Shown here piece by piece: positions 47,628 through 58,507 of a stretch of 64,000 nucleotides of DNA. The notes under the pieces were generated by a model, which ran no database searches, was not told where the DNA came from, and worked only from the letters and a program-made list of their open reading frames with translations. Position numbers and translations under genes: made by a program. Every line of letters starts with the position of its first letter. Positions within the stretch are counted from its first letter, which is position 1. The stretch comes from Azadirachta indica (taxonomy: Eukaryota > Streptophyta > Magnoliopsida > Sapindales > Meliaceae), in the NCBI GenBank assembly GCA_022749755.1, contig CM040440.1:20633269-20697268 (forward strand). The letters run 5' to 3'.

Positions 47628-49097
47628 ATGGAAAAGCTCGTTTCAGTGTGGTCCAAAGATCAAGCTTTGCCCGAGAATTACATATTCCCACCGGAGAAAA
47701 GACCTGGAAATTTCAGTGTTCCTTCATGTAACACCATTCCAGTGGTTGATCTAAGTAAAGCATTAGATCATAATCGATCCGATCTAATTCAACAAATATT
47801 GAAGGCTGCCAAAGAATTCGGATTTTTCCAGGTCCACATATCTTTTTCTCTGAACCTTTGGTAATATCTTTTTCATTTTTTGAGGGTTTATAAGGATGAT
47901 TTCATTCTAGCGTCTTGAGACGACATTAGGCTGTCAGAAGTGACATGTATGCCATAAATGCTAATGAAAACCTCGCAAACAGGTTATTAACCATGGAGTT
48001 CCAGGGAAACTAGTTATTGACACCATGGATGTCTTCAAGGAGTTCTTTGAGATGCCTGCAGAGGACAAGGCAAGTTTATACTCTGATGTGCCTGGTGAGA
48101 GATGCAAGCTCTCCACGAGCAGTGATAATTATCTTCGCGAAGAGATTCACCTTTGGCGTGACAACTTAAGACATCCTTGTCATCCTTTAAAGGAATGCAT
48201 TCAAGATTGGCCTGAAAAACCAACTAGATACCGGTAATATCTGATATGATTTGTTTGATATGTTCCTAATCCCATTATTGGATATGATTCTGTTAATTGT
48301 TTACAATAACGTGTACAAAAATTCACAGTGAGGTTGTCGGGGCATACACAACTGAAGCAAAAAAGTTGGGTTCAATCATCATGGAGCTGATTTCCGAAGG
48401 ACTGGGACTTGATTCTGGTTATTTCAGGAATGAACTAACCGAGAGTTTAGTATTATCAGTTAATTATTACCCGGCGTGCCCAGATCCAAGCTTGACCATG
48501 GGAGTAGCTAAACACTGTGACCTTAGCCTCATAACCATTCTACTTCAAGGGGATGTCAGTGGACTGCAGGTTCTTAAGGATGGAGAATGGATTGCGGTTG
48601 AGCCTCTTCCCGGTGCATTTGTGATTAACGTAGGCTACATATTACAGGTAAATTTAAGTAATAGTTACAAATTTGTTAGACATTGAATGTTCTTGCTTAT
48701 AGGCTTTTTACTGTAGGAAATTTGTGTTTGATTTTGGGTCTTATTGACACAGATTATCAGTAACAACAAGCTGAAGAGTGCAGAACACAGAGCTGTTACG
48801 AACTCGAAGAATGCTAGGACGACTGCTGCTTTCTTCGTAAATCCTGCTGGTGATTGTATTATAGAGCCTGCAAAAGCTTTAACTGATGCATGGAATCCTC
48901 CAACCTACAAAGCCTTTCAATACAAAGAGTTTATTGCAAGTTACTTATCCATGCCAGAAAACAGGGAATTGGTGCTGGAAAGTTTTAAGAGGCAAGCACG
49001 CTTAACCGAACCGTATTTAATATTGTACAAGAAAAATGCAAAGAATTTTGTTTTGAGCGTTACCTATCTTAATAGAGTTAGAGTTTACGAAGTTTGA
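47628..49097 (+). CDS. 2-oxoglutarate/Fe(II) dioxygenase, copy I, intact with C-terminal extension
   Basis: Exons 47628-47831, 47983-48233, 48329-48647 and 48753-49097 total 1119 nt and encode 372 residues. Iron ligands are H214-x-D216 (AKHCDLS) and H270 (AEHRAVTN); the 2OG anchor is R280-T-T282 rather than RxS. Exons 1-3 are nearly identical to copy F. All other copies stop just after KRQA or RRQA; here the AAGCTTAA that supplies the stop reads AAGCACGCTTAA. The frame shifts past it and adds 33 residues (RLTEPYLILYKKN... to EV) read from former 3' UTR. The extension is not conserved. The enzyme core is complete, so activity is plausible. Confidence 0.82.
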
Positions 49098-49165
49098 TTT
49101 TGATTTTTTAGCTTGTTGATACTCTGTACGGATCCAATCTAGTAATGTTATAGCCAAAGTTAATC

Positions 49166-49545
49166 ACAAAAGTTGTTTCAATGTGGTGCAAAGATCAATC
49201 AAACTTGCCAATGCATTTGTTATTAACTTTGGCTATACATTACAGGTAAATACATTAAGAAATAGTTGAAAATTTGTTATACACTAAATGTTCTTGCTGA
49301 TAGGCTTTTTAACGTAGGAAATTTGATTTTGATTTTGATTTTGATTTTGATTTTGATTTTGATTTTGGGTCATATTCTGCAGAGATTACCAGTGACAACA
49401 AGCTGAAGAGTGCAGAGCACATGGCTGTGACGAACTCCAAGAATGCTATGAAAAGTGTTGCTTTGTTTGTAAGTTATAATAATGATAGTATAATAGAACC
49501 CTGCAAAACCTTTAACTCGTGGCAGCATGGCTCCTTCAGTATGTG
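49166..49545 (+). pseudogene. 2OGD relic J: exon 1 scrap fused to exon 3 end, then partial exon 4
   Basis: 49166-49196 resembles exon 1 (GTTTCAATGTGGTGCAAAG). It runs directly into the end of exon 3 (NAFVINFGYTLQ, with donor CAG|GTAAAT at about 49245). After an intron holding a (GATTTT)n run at 49324-49366, exon 4 follows (about 49383-49530; SDNKLKSAEHMAVTNSKNAMKSVAL), with both catalytic His context and 2OG Arg altered. Everything between is deleted. Confidence 0.72.
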
Positions 49546-50242
49546 AAAGCTATCTCTCCGTGAAAAAAATAAATGAATAATTAAAATATTTCGACAGTTC
49601 TCTTGAATGGGAAACGTTTTTTTTTTTTTTTTTTTTCCCCTTCTGCTCGTCTGCTTGTTTGATGCTCCATGTTAGGTGGTCGTTTCGTTTTAAAGATATT
49701 TGGGAGTATTGTACGATAGATATTCGGAATTTCAAAAAAAAAAAAGGAAAAAAAGAAAAATTACATCAAACTCTAGATTAAACGACACCGTTAGGCCCCT
49801 CCTAAATTTTTTGGACCACTGAGCTGGTGACGTGAGCAAATATTTCAACCAGGCAATAGCTCGGACATCTTGGGTCAAACAACGAATGTACCAAACCTAC
49901 GGTAATCCGCCACGTTTTAACACAACACATGAAACCTTGCGTTTGGTTTTGAAAAGTTACTGGCAGTATTTTTGGGGAGACCCAACCAAATGTGGAGTAT
50001 CCGCTCTCCTTTAAAGCTCGCCTATTCCAACCTGCGTTTGCACTCTGAAATTCAGATTTGTTCTAGCTCCACTATTTATTTCATCAATCACGTTAAAGTC
50101 ATTCTCGTCAAGTTATTTTAAGCGTGGAATTCTCGACAATGCCTTGAATTGTGGCACCGCGAGACCGATAGTTCTCGGCTGTACATGGAATTCAATTTAA
50201 TGCCTCCCCGAGAATACGCGCCGATTACCGGCGAATGACCAG
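49546..50242. other. Intergenic between the array and the prenyltransferase locus
   Basis: Poly-T lies at 49619-49637 and an A-rich run at 49735-49760. From about 50100, GC content rises and the sequence begins to match other leader regions (GTTCTCGGCTGTACATG near 50172). The open frame at 49832-50014 has no support. Confidence 0.4.
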
Positions 50243-50316
50243 ATTTCAATATGAAACAGCTTGTATACAGAAACTTATGCTAATCAAGGAGGTTCAAATC
50301 GATTGAACATCTTCGG
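50243..50316 (+). promoter_or_regulatory. Possible 5' leader exon of the cis-prenyltransferase locus, homologous to dioxygenase leaders
   Basis: TTTCAATATGAAACAGCTTG...CAGAAACTTATG...CAAATCGATTGAACATCTTCGG|GTAACTCTC aligns with the leaders at 31.5, 32.7, 42.6 and 47.2 kb. A donor follows at 50317 and a good acceptor (TTGGTTGACAG) lies 16 bases before the prenyltransferase ATG, allowing a 2366-nt 5' UTR intron. It is equally possible that this is only another dioxygenase leader relic. Confidence 0.45.
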
Positions 50317-52698
50317 GTAACTCTCTCACATTCATCATTACTCCATTTCGTTTCTTCTGAACAAAAGTAATACCAAAGAAATATTTGAAATCCGTTGGTT
50401 TCTGATCTTTTTATTTATTGAAGCCTCCAATCAAATTTCTTATTCGAGTATTGAAGCTTTTCTGATTCAAAATTTTCTTTTGCTATCTTGGCAATCAATC
50501 CGATCATTGATTTTGTCGAAACTAATGTGATGTAAAATTGGCTTCCACTTGCTACTTTTTAATTTGGTGCAATGTGCTTATTGTCTCAGTTAGTCAAGTT
50601 CGAGGTTTGGTTTATTCATGATCATGTATTGTGCGATGTCCTTTGCCTGTAGTCGTAAGTTGATGTGTTTTATTCTTGTATATAATAATTCTGAAATTTG
50701 AGTGGAATCCATATAAATTAGCTTCTTTTGTGGTGGAGTCAATACCAATCAGTTGCTTCTCTGAGAAATGGTAGCGAATGAAAGGGCTTCCTTCGGAAGC
50801 ATTTCTTAAGGCATCCATCCTAAATGGTTCTCTTTTTTTGCGTTTTACATTGTAAGGAAAGGCTGATTGATCGATCAAACTAGTAAATAAGTCCATTCTA
50901 AATTATGAGATAAGCTATTCTTGTTTAAGAGCTGTATCCTCCTAAGGAAAGTAGGACTGTAGCCACAGGAATGGTAGACTTAATGCATCAATGAACCAAA
51001 TTTTGATGTTGGTGGTGACAAGAAATTCTTGGTATTTTCTTGTCCTCTATTCTTGTTCTTCTTTAGAGTGATTGTCCTCCTTTTGTAGCTTCTTCCTACA
51101 CCTTTAATTAATGAGGCGAGAAACTCTCTCTTCACAAATGAGAGCCCCTTTTATTTTATAGTGTTCTCAATTTGGTCTTCTTGGCCACTTTTTTTGTGTT
51201 CTTGATTTTCTTTGCAACGTGTCTTCTTTCTTTGTTTGGCCTGGCTTGCTTAATTTGAAATGAGAAGAGAGCTGGGCATTTGTGTTTTGGGCCAGTGGTG
51301 GAGATTTTAAGACAATTTAGGGTATATTTATAATTGTATTTTTACTTTACTTTGAAAGTACAACAACTAACTTGTTAAATAAATAACCACTTTTATTTGG
51401 TAGCTAATGATTGATAGTTTGACTTATGATCTAGAGATTTTATCTTACAACAAATATGGATTAAAGGCCAATATATCTCAATTCCAAACATACCCTTAAT
51501 TATTTTTCCACATTTTACCTCCTCGTTTTGTCCTTTGAAGCTTTCCAAAGAAGTGCGCAGTTTTTCTAGTCTTATAGTTTCACTTGATGCAATGTTTCTT
51601 CAATTGGTGAGTCCAAGGAAGCCGATCCATCCTCACCAATAAACATTTCTTTGATTTGGTCTTCATGGCTGTAGAGGAGAAGCCTTTTTTGTCTTCTTGG
51701 TCTTGTGTTCTTGGCTTTCCTTCACTTTGCTCTTTTGGGTTTGTCTTCCATTGAATTTCTTATGGGAGCTTGGTTTTCAAAATTGTTGTCTTAAAAAGGA
51801 ATAGACACTCGGTACATTGGACCAATAAAATTGTCTTCCCCCATCCTACCAGCTCCTTCTCTTCTATGAATATTTTCAAAGGTCACATATTCATTATTTG
51901 GAAGGCCTCATATCATTAAGTTTGCTTCTCCGTTGTTTACCTGAGCTAATAGAATCCTAAATTCATACCATGCATGTGGTTAAAACCTCAAAGTCCCAGA
52001 GTCCTAAAACCTCCTAGAGTGAGTTGTACTACTGGAGTAGGGGAAATTTCATTCTTCCAGTTATATATGTTGCGGGTAATTAAATTTTCGTAGGATCAGA
52101 GCATAGAAAACCAGTCTTTTCAGTCTCACCTCTGGATTAAATGCATATCTTTTTGAAAAGTATCTATAAATTTCACCCCAAATTTAAGAAAGTTTTGCAA
52201 ATTCTTAGCTTCAGAATTTGATGCGTGTACTTGTCTATCCATCAATATTCCCAAGGTAACACGGGAGGAGAAACAGAAGAAAGGACCAATTACTTTTAGC
52301 ACTATAATTTCTGTGCGGAGGCCCTGCCCCGAAAAAAAAAAGGAAGACAAACCCAAAACAAAGCAAACATGGAAAAACCACAAAGTGTAGGAAAGTCAAG
52401 AACTTCAAACCAAGCATACATAAAAAGGCATCTCCTTGAAGGTAACTGCAGAAATTTCATTGGTGAGGATGGATTGACTTCTTTGGTCTCACCAATTGAA
52501 GACATGTTGCAGGGGTAACATTATAAAAGGAGTTGACAAACATACAGTACAGTAGAGCAATGACTCAAGAGCAAGTATACATACAACGAATTTTCTTCCA
52601 ATAGATATTGGGGCTGCCCATGTTACAGAATTAAGATAGTTATCTGGACAGTATAGACTGCATACTAATTTTTGGTTGACAGGTCTTAACATTTTGAG
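50317..52698. other. Putative 5' UTR intron / intergenic before the prenyltransferase
   Basis: No coding features. The minus-strand frames at 50612-50896 and 52126-52692 have no recognisable motif. T-rich sequence fits an intron. Confidence 0.4.
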
Positions 52699-53575
52699 AT
52701 GGAGAAGGCTATTGGTTATGCAAGAAGGCAGATATTTGATAACTTGGTTAGTTTCTTGCAGAAATTCATTTTTTGCATTCTTTCTGTTGCTCCCTTACCT
52801 AATCACATTGCTTTTATGATGGATGGCAATCGGAGATATGCCAAGAAGTGGAACTTGACAAAAAGTGTTGGCCATAAGGTTGGGTTCTTGGCTCTCATGT
52901 CCATGCTTAAGTTTTGCTATGAGTTCGGTGTGAGATATGTAACAATTTATGCTTTTAGCATTTGATAACTTCAAACACCATCCTGAAGAAGTTCAGTCAA
53001 TGATGGAACTGATGCAAGAAAAGATGGAAGGTTTGATTAAAGAAGAGAGCATCGTCAACCATTGTGCAGTAAGGGTTTACTTTACAGAGAATCTAAAACT
53101 CTATAAGTGACCTGTTAGGTTGGCAGCTGAGAGGGCTATGCTGGCCACGGCCAAAAATTCCAATGCTGTTCTGTCCATCTGTGTTGCATACACGTCCAGC
53201 AGTGAGATTGTAAATGTTGTTAAAGAACCAATAGAAGAAAAATGGGATGAAATTTGTATGCTGAATGCAAGTCGAGCAGGTTATGGTTTAATTAAACTTG
53301 GAGGGTGTGAACATGATGATGAAGATCAACTTATAAAGCTTCTAGATATAGAAACGCATATGATGTATATGGCACTTGCACCTGAACCTGATATCATAAT
53401 CCGTACTTCTGGTGAGACCCGTTTGAGCAATATTCTTCTATGGCAGAGTGCATTCTGTTATTTATACTCACCTTCCGATATGTGGCCAGAGATTGGTTTC
53501 CCCCATTTTCTTTGGGCACTTCTGAACTTTCAGCAAAACCGGTTATATTTGGACAAAAAGGGGAAACAAGTATAA
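52699..53575 (+). pseudogene. cis-prenyltransferase (dehydrodolichyl diphosphate synthase-like), disabled
   Basis: Single-exon homologue of about 292 codons, the normal family length. The first frame gives MEKAIGYARRQIF and the substrate-binding P-loop region HIAFMMDGNRRYAKK, then runs to YAFSI-stop. One extra T at about 52961-52963 shifts the frame; dropping it would continue into DNFKHHPEEVQ as in the family. The second frame contains an in-frame TGA at 53108-53110, then runs from PVRLAAERAML through the conserved RTSGETRLSN and LWQSAF to a stop at 53573-53575. Intact enzymes add isopentenyl units in Z configuration to make dolichol-type polyprenyl diphosphates at the ER. Two independent lesions argue for a pseudogene, unless both are assembly errors. 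Confidence 0.85.
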
Positions 53576-54005
53576 TATCTATTTTACTGTAGTTTCTGAC
53601 TTTTGGACTTTGATAACTCCTTGCACTTGTTTTAGTCTCTGCGATGGGAACAGAATCCAACACGTGCTGGGACTTGTTTTTAGTGTCCCGACGGTTGGTA
53701 TGCACCTCAGGACATGCACATTCATTGATGACCGTCGAATAAACTTTTCTTTAAGAATGTAGAATGTGTTTTGCTCAGACAAAACAGTTTTGGGTATACA
53801 TTGATGATTATAGTCAATGTCTCGATTATAATCTGCTTTATATTGTATTGCTCTTTGTCTTGATTTATAAGTGTGTTTTGCCTCTGCTTAGAGTTGTCTT
53901 CGCCTAGATGAAAGGATCCAGTTGTTTCAATTGAAACCAGAAAAAATAAAATCACAGCCAAACTTGTGATTGTGACCCATCTTCAGGTTAGCTTTCTCAC
54001 TAGTG
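53576..54005. other. 3' flank of the prenyltransferase locus
   Basis: UTR-like, T-rich. Open frames on the minus strand are shadows. No gene is present. Confidence 0.45.
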
Positions 54006-54014
54006 CTCGAAATC

Positions 54015-55084
54015 GGGAAAATTGCCGATTCTCCCCTCAGGTTTCTTGAAATACGTCATTACCCCCCTATATTTTGAAAATTATCCCGTCAGGTCCATCT
54101 GTTATATTTTTTAACGATAAAATTCACTTTTTGAGGGCACAATAGTAATTGTACGCTACATCTTATTGTCTCCCATCAGCTGACCACAGTCAACGTAGAC
54201 TGTGCCCCACCACACCAAACGCACTTAAAAAAATAAATTAATAAGTAATAAACAAATTAAATAAATCATAAAAATATACAATAAATAAATCATAAAGTTA
54301 ATAATGAATAATAAAATAAATTAATATAGGACTATATTTAATTTGTCATTGTATTATGCAATTAATTATATAATACTTATTTTTTTATTTTTTATTAAAT
54401 ATATATATATAAAATCATAAAATTACAATAACTAACAAAATAATAAAATTAATATAGGATTATATTTAGTGTGTGATTGTATTATAAAATATTAATTGTA
54501 TAATATTTATTTTTATTATTTTATAAAATATATAATAAATAAATAAATCATAAAATTAACAATAAATAATAAAAAATAATAAAATAATAAAATTAATATA
54601 GGACTATATTTAGTGTGTGATTGTATTATGAAATATTAATTGTATAATACTTATCTTTATTATTTTATTAAATATACAATCAATAAATATATCATAAAAT
54701 TAACAATAAATAATAAATTAACAAAATAATAAAATTAATATAGAACTATATTTGGTGTATAATTGGATTATGAAATATTAATTGTATAATACTTATTTTT
54801 ATTATTGTACTAATATTAAATTATTTTATTATTTTACTAAAATATTTTTATTATTTAATAAAATAATATATTAATTAATATTAAATTATTAAATACTGTG
54901 TGGGATCCATTTTACTGTCAACTGGGATCCATTGCTGTCCTTATTTACCAATCAGGGGCATTTTCGACAAAACAGCACTTTTCCGTTAACAAATGTAACA
55001 CATGGATCTAAAGGGGTAATTTTGAAAACGCAGGGGTGATGAGTATTTCAAAAACCCTAAGGGGGAAAATTGGGAATTTTCCCA
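54015..55084. mobile_element. Mutator-like non-autonomous element, about 1070 bp
   Basis: The left end GGGAAAATTGCCGATTCTCCC...CTTGAAATACGTCATTACCCC pairs with the reverse complement of the right end (GGGAAAATTCCCAATTTTCCC...TTTGAAATACTCATCACCCC) over about 100 bp. Flanks CTCGAAATC (54006-54014) and CTTGAAATC (55085-55093) are a 9-bp target duplication with one difference. The interior is AT-rich tandem repeats and non-coding. Confidence 0.78.
54235..54830. repeat. AT-rich tandem repeat, about 4 to 5 units of 120-130 bp
   Basis: The unit contains AAAATTAATATAGGACTATA, TTTAGTGTGTGATTGTATTATGAAATATTAATTGTATAATACTTA and a run of TAAAT/ATAAT. Clear copies start near 54310, 54450, 54590 and 54730. 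The repeat lies wholly inside the Mutator-like element. Confidence 0.7.
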
Positions 55085-55093
55085 CTTGAAATC

Positions 55094-57299
55094 TTTATGG
55101 TTGGTATCTCCTTTACGGTTGATATATATATTCATATTTCTGTTATTTATGTAATTTCAAGTAATGTTGAGTTTGAGATGACTTAAAGATGTCTCATTAG
55201 ACTGATAGCTCTCTTTTTTTTACCCCCTTTTCAGTTAAGCTCATAATTTGCAGAACTGTTATCATTTCTCTTCCATTATGGAGATGACATGTTTGTTGTT
55301 TCATCTTAGAACATCAGTTACCCCGAGCTCTCCTTGATATTGCTTTGTGAAATTCTTCTTTTATTTCAATTTCGTAAATGCAAAGAAGGAATTCAGCATT
55401 GGTAAATGGTCTAGCACAACAAGCTAGTTGCCATTTCTGAGACACATTAACCTGCCATAGTCCCATCTGAAATCACCAAGCAAATCTAAGGTGAAAAGTT
55501 CTACTCTTTTCACTTGCATGTATTGCTTCAGTAGATTTTCCTTAGCAGTATGCAGATTTCTTTGACCTGGAGGGGTAGTTTCAGAAACACAGGAGAATGC
55601 AGAATTAAATCATTCCAGAATCTTTTTTGTTGAAGAAATGTTTTGGAGTCTCCTCCTGCTTGATGAACAGGTCCAGCGGAACTTCTAATAAACATGATGA
55701 AAATTAGCTTCTTAATCATTTTTTTTTTTAATCTCCATTCTATCAGTATAGATTATGTCCTTTGTTCTTGGCTCACTCTACTTTTCCTTTGCGTTAAGCC
55801 TAAGTGTTGAAAAATATTCCACTCAAGATTACTGCTATACCACTATCTATTAATTTTGCATTCATCTGATTGTAGTGGATTTCGGGTTTCCTGGCTAGGT
55901 ATGCCTTTACAGATGGAATTAGACTCATTGATTTTTTGGCCATAACAGAGCAAGTTGGTTGACTTTGGTCACTCAGTGGGCTGTTCACTCTTGAATTAAA
56001 CGATAAGAGAAGTTAGCACCAAACCGAGAGAGAGCCAGAAAAATAAATAAATAAATAAAGCATGATGGCTTGATCTCGATAGCTAGTTTTGGGAGGACCA
56101 CCATTTGTGATATGTGACCACAATCAAAAATATTCCCCTTAACCAAAGGAAATGCCCCCAAGTTGCCGGCTACATTTTTGCATGGGACCAAGTAGACATA
56201 GGAATAGGAGCAGCAGCCAAATGATTGCGGTGTGCCTTCTTTACTCGTACAACCATTAACAACAACATCATGAAATTGCATTTTTTCAACAAAAAGCACC
56301 CACTGGATTTCACAAATGATCTGCCTACAGCCGCCTCTCCTCTACTAATACAAATCATTACCTGTCAATTACTATTCATATTTTGCGTTGTTCCATCTGC
56401 TGCATAACAAGGCTGCTTCGTAGTTTGCTATGCTTTTATTTCGTTTTCAAGTCCTATTTTCCATTTTGCCTACCGATTTTTGCTGGGAAATGGAGCTTGA
56501 AGCAACTTGTTACTTGATAATCAAAGAAATGTGATTGCCGGCTATCATATCTTTTACTCGTAACAGAGAATGAATTGTTAGCGTCATTATCAATTCATCA
56601 TCAACTAACTGACATAATCAATCGATTGCATAACTATGATGATTCAATTTTGTAATCGTAAGCCACGTGACCTCACCATTAACAACATTATTTAGTAGAA
56701 TCAAGTTAATTCAAATTGCCCGACTTTTGATTAGATCTCATCCGACCTTAATCATAATTAATTCTTTCTGAGTCTCCATTCAACCTCGTGGACTCCTAAT
56801 CTTTTATTTCATTAACAAATCATACTTAACTAAGAATCTAAACATGATGAAGTAATTGCAAACGTAGTCACATGATCTCATCACCGCCAACCTCATTTAG
56901 GCTGGGTGTTAGATAAAATTTGATTTGTTTCCTCCTAATAATTTACCATTTTATATTAATACATCGAATCCATCTCTGTAACATGATGAGCTAACAACAA
57001 ATCCATCGTCACCCACATGACATAACATATCCTTTAACCTATTTCAATTTGATTCCCCATCCAATATATAATACTTAATTGAAAAGGCACAAACATAAAT
57101 TATACAAAAACTAATACTGGTCCCCCCTTACCACAGTAATCATTCATAAATATATTATCAAAATTACTTCTGTGCTAAGAACCCTAAATCTCAATAGGAT
57201 TTCTATAGGCAGTTGAAAATTTCCCCACCCATTTAATTGGCCGTTGATGTCAAACTCCATTTTTGTGAATTAAAGTACATTTTTCTAATTTCTGCCCCG
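55094..57299. other. Intergenic; includes upstream region of ERF gene
   Basis: A long AT-rich stretch with no gene I can support. The frames at 55528-55719, 55800-55988 and 55985-56299 (minus) and 56225-56407 (plus) lack motifs. A short (AAAT)n run lies at 56041-56060. Confidence 0.4.
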
Positions 57300-57306
57300 T
57301 ATAAAT
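57300..57306 (+). promoter_or_regulatory. TATA box of the plus-strand ERF gene
   Basis: CCCCGTATAAATATG, with TATAAAT at 57300-57306. It directly precedes the upstream ATG at 57307, so transcription should begin about 30 bases later. This favours the ATG at 57346 as the real start. Confidence 0.5.
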
Positions 57307-57345
57307 ATGATTGAGAGTGAAGTTGTTCTTTCTCATACACTCCCT

Positions 57346-57798
57346 ATGGAAGAAGACCAAAGAAGGAAGGTCAAAGAAGAGCAAGAAACAACAAATGTTC
57401 GTTATAGAGGAGTAAGAAGGCGGCCATGGGGGAAATTTGCAGCAGAAATTCGTGACTCGACCAGGCATGGAGCTCCGCGACTGTGGCTAGGAACTTTCAG
57501 TACAGCTGAAGAAGCAGCTCGAGCTTATGATCGAGCTGCTTTTGCAATGAGAGGTCCCTTAGCAATTCTTAACTTCCCTGATGAACATATTTCATCCGGG
57601 GTTAGTTCTTCTGCATCTTCTTCTTCTTCTTCCTTCCGTGCTTTCTCGTCATCTTCTTTCTCTGTGTTTCAGAATGAGGAAAGAAGTGGTGGGACTGATG
57701 CTGGGAAAGACGTTTTTGAAATTGAGTATTTGGATGACCAGTTGTTGGAGGATCTTCTTAGTTTCGAAGATGACAAGAACAAGAACAATAACGAATAA
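57346..57798 (+). CDS. Group IX AP2/ERF transcription factor (ERF095-098-like)
   Basis: Single exon. The preferred start is 57346 ([13 protein letters not shown], 150 residues); an in-frame ATG at 57307 would give 163 but sits on the TATA box. The AP2/ERF domain spans residues 20-77: [41 protein letters not shown]. It has an extra Pro in HGAPRLWLG, where the family and the neighbour have xGARLWLG. A Ser-rich linker follows, then the acidic EDLL-type activation motif [16 protein letters not shown] near the C-terminus. Small ERFs of this type bind GCC-box promoters in ethylene, jasmonate and defence responses. The gene faces a paralogue across 0.7 kb (58508-58960). Confidence 0.9.
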   Translation: MEEDQRRKVKEEQETTNVRYRGVRRRPWGKFAAEIRDSTRHGAPRLWLGTFSTAEEAARAYDRAAFAMRGPLAILNFPDEHISSGVSSSASSSSSSFRAFSSSSFSVFQNEERSGGTDAGKDVFEIEYLDDQLLEDLLSFEDDKNKNNNE

Positions 57799-58507
57799 AA
57801 TTTACAGCCATACATATGCAATGTATGTCTAATATCTAAGAAACAAGTAGTTGATTGATTAAATGGTTCCTCATCTTGTAAAATAGTTTGATTCTGGTAT
57901 TTCCCAGAGACTTTTGGCTGGCATGTTAATTAGTTGAGGGAAAGCTTTGGTCAGTCAACTTAAGAGGCCTTTGTGGTTATGTTGTCAATTATGGTTTATA
58001 TATTTATTTACTTGGTTGGGACACTTTATTTATAAAAATAGAAATTTGAAGATGAGTTTGACTTCCGTTATTGGAATAGAACTAAAAGAAGTCTATCTTG
58101 TTGAAACAGTAACATCATATCCATATCTTTTATGGTTTGTTCCTCAAGTTCTTTCCCTTTCAGGAATAGGAAAGTTCTTTTACTCGAGAAGAATGTTCTA
58201 TTTTTCCTAATCCAATTACTGAACCCGAAACTTTTGCTAATTGATCAGTTGAAGATCAATTTTGGATAAGTGGGTTGAAGGAAAATTCAATTGAATTTCA
58301 ATTCTGCCAAAAAAAAAAGAAAATGAATGAAATTTCAGAAAGTTTATTGCCATCAATAATGGATGATACATTCAGTTACAAACAATCAGAAAGATTCAGG
58401 AAGGAGGAATTTTCAAAGAATGAAAATATTCAGTCACCTATAAATGAAAGAAAAACAAACCCATGACCCTTACAGCTATCCAGACATTATTCTCCACAAT
58501 TTGATGA
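57799..58507. other. Intergenic between convergent ERF genes
   Basis: Shared 3' flanks. The short open frames at 57947-58210 and 58275-58466 are unsupported and hold no motif I recognise. Confidence 0.4.

Noticed and set aside
54235..54830. Regularly spaced repeats resembling a CRISPR-like array
   Set aside because: Units are contiguous AT-rich tandem repeats without unique spacers, in a plant genome, inside a transposon.
57307..57345. Upstream in-frame ATG for the plus-strand ERF
   Set aside because: It directly follows the TATA box at 57300-57306, so it would lie upstream of transcription start; the next ATG gives a standard ERF N-terminus. Kept as an alternative.
57947..58466. Two open frames between the ERF genes, first suspected to be organelle-derived
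   Set aside because: I could not match them to any plastid or mitochondrial protein; no splice or start support.
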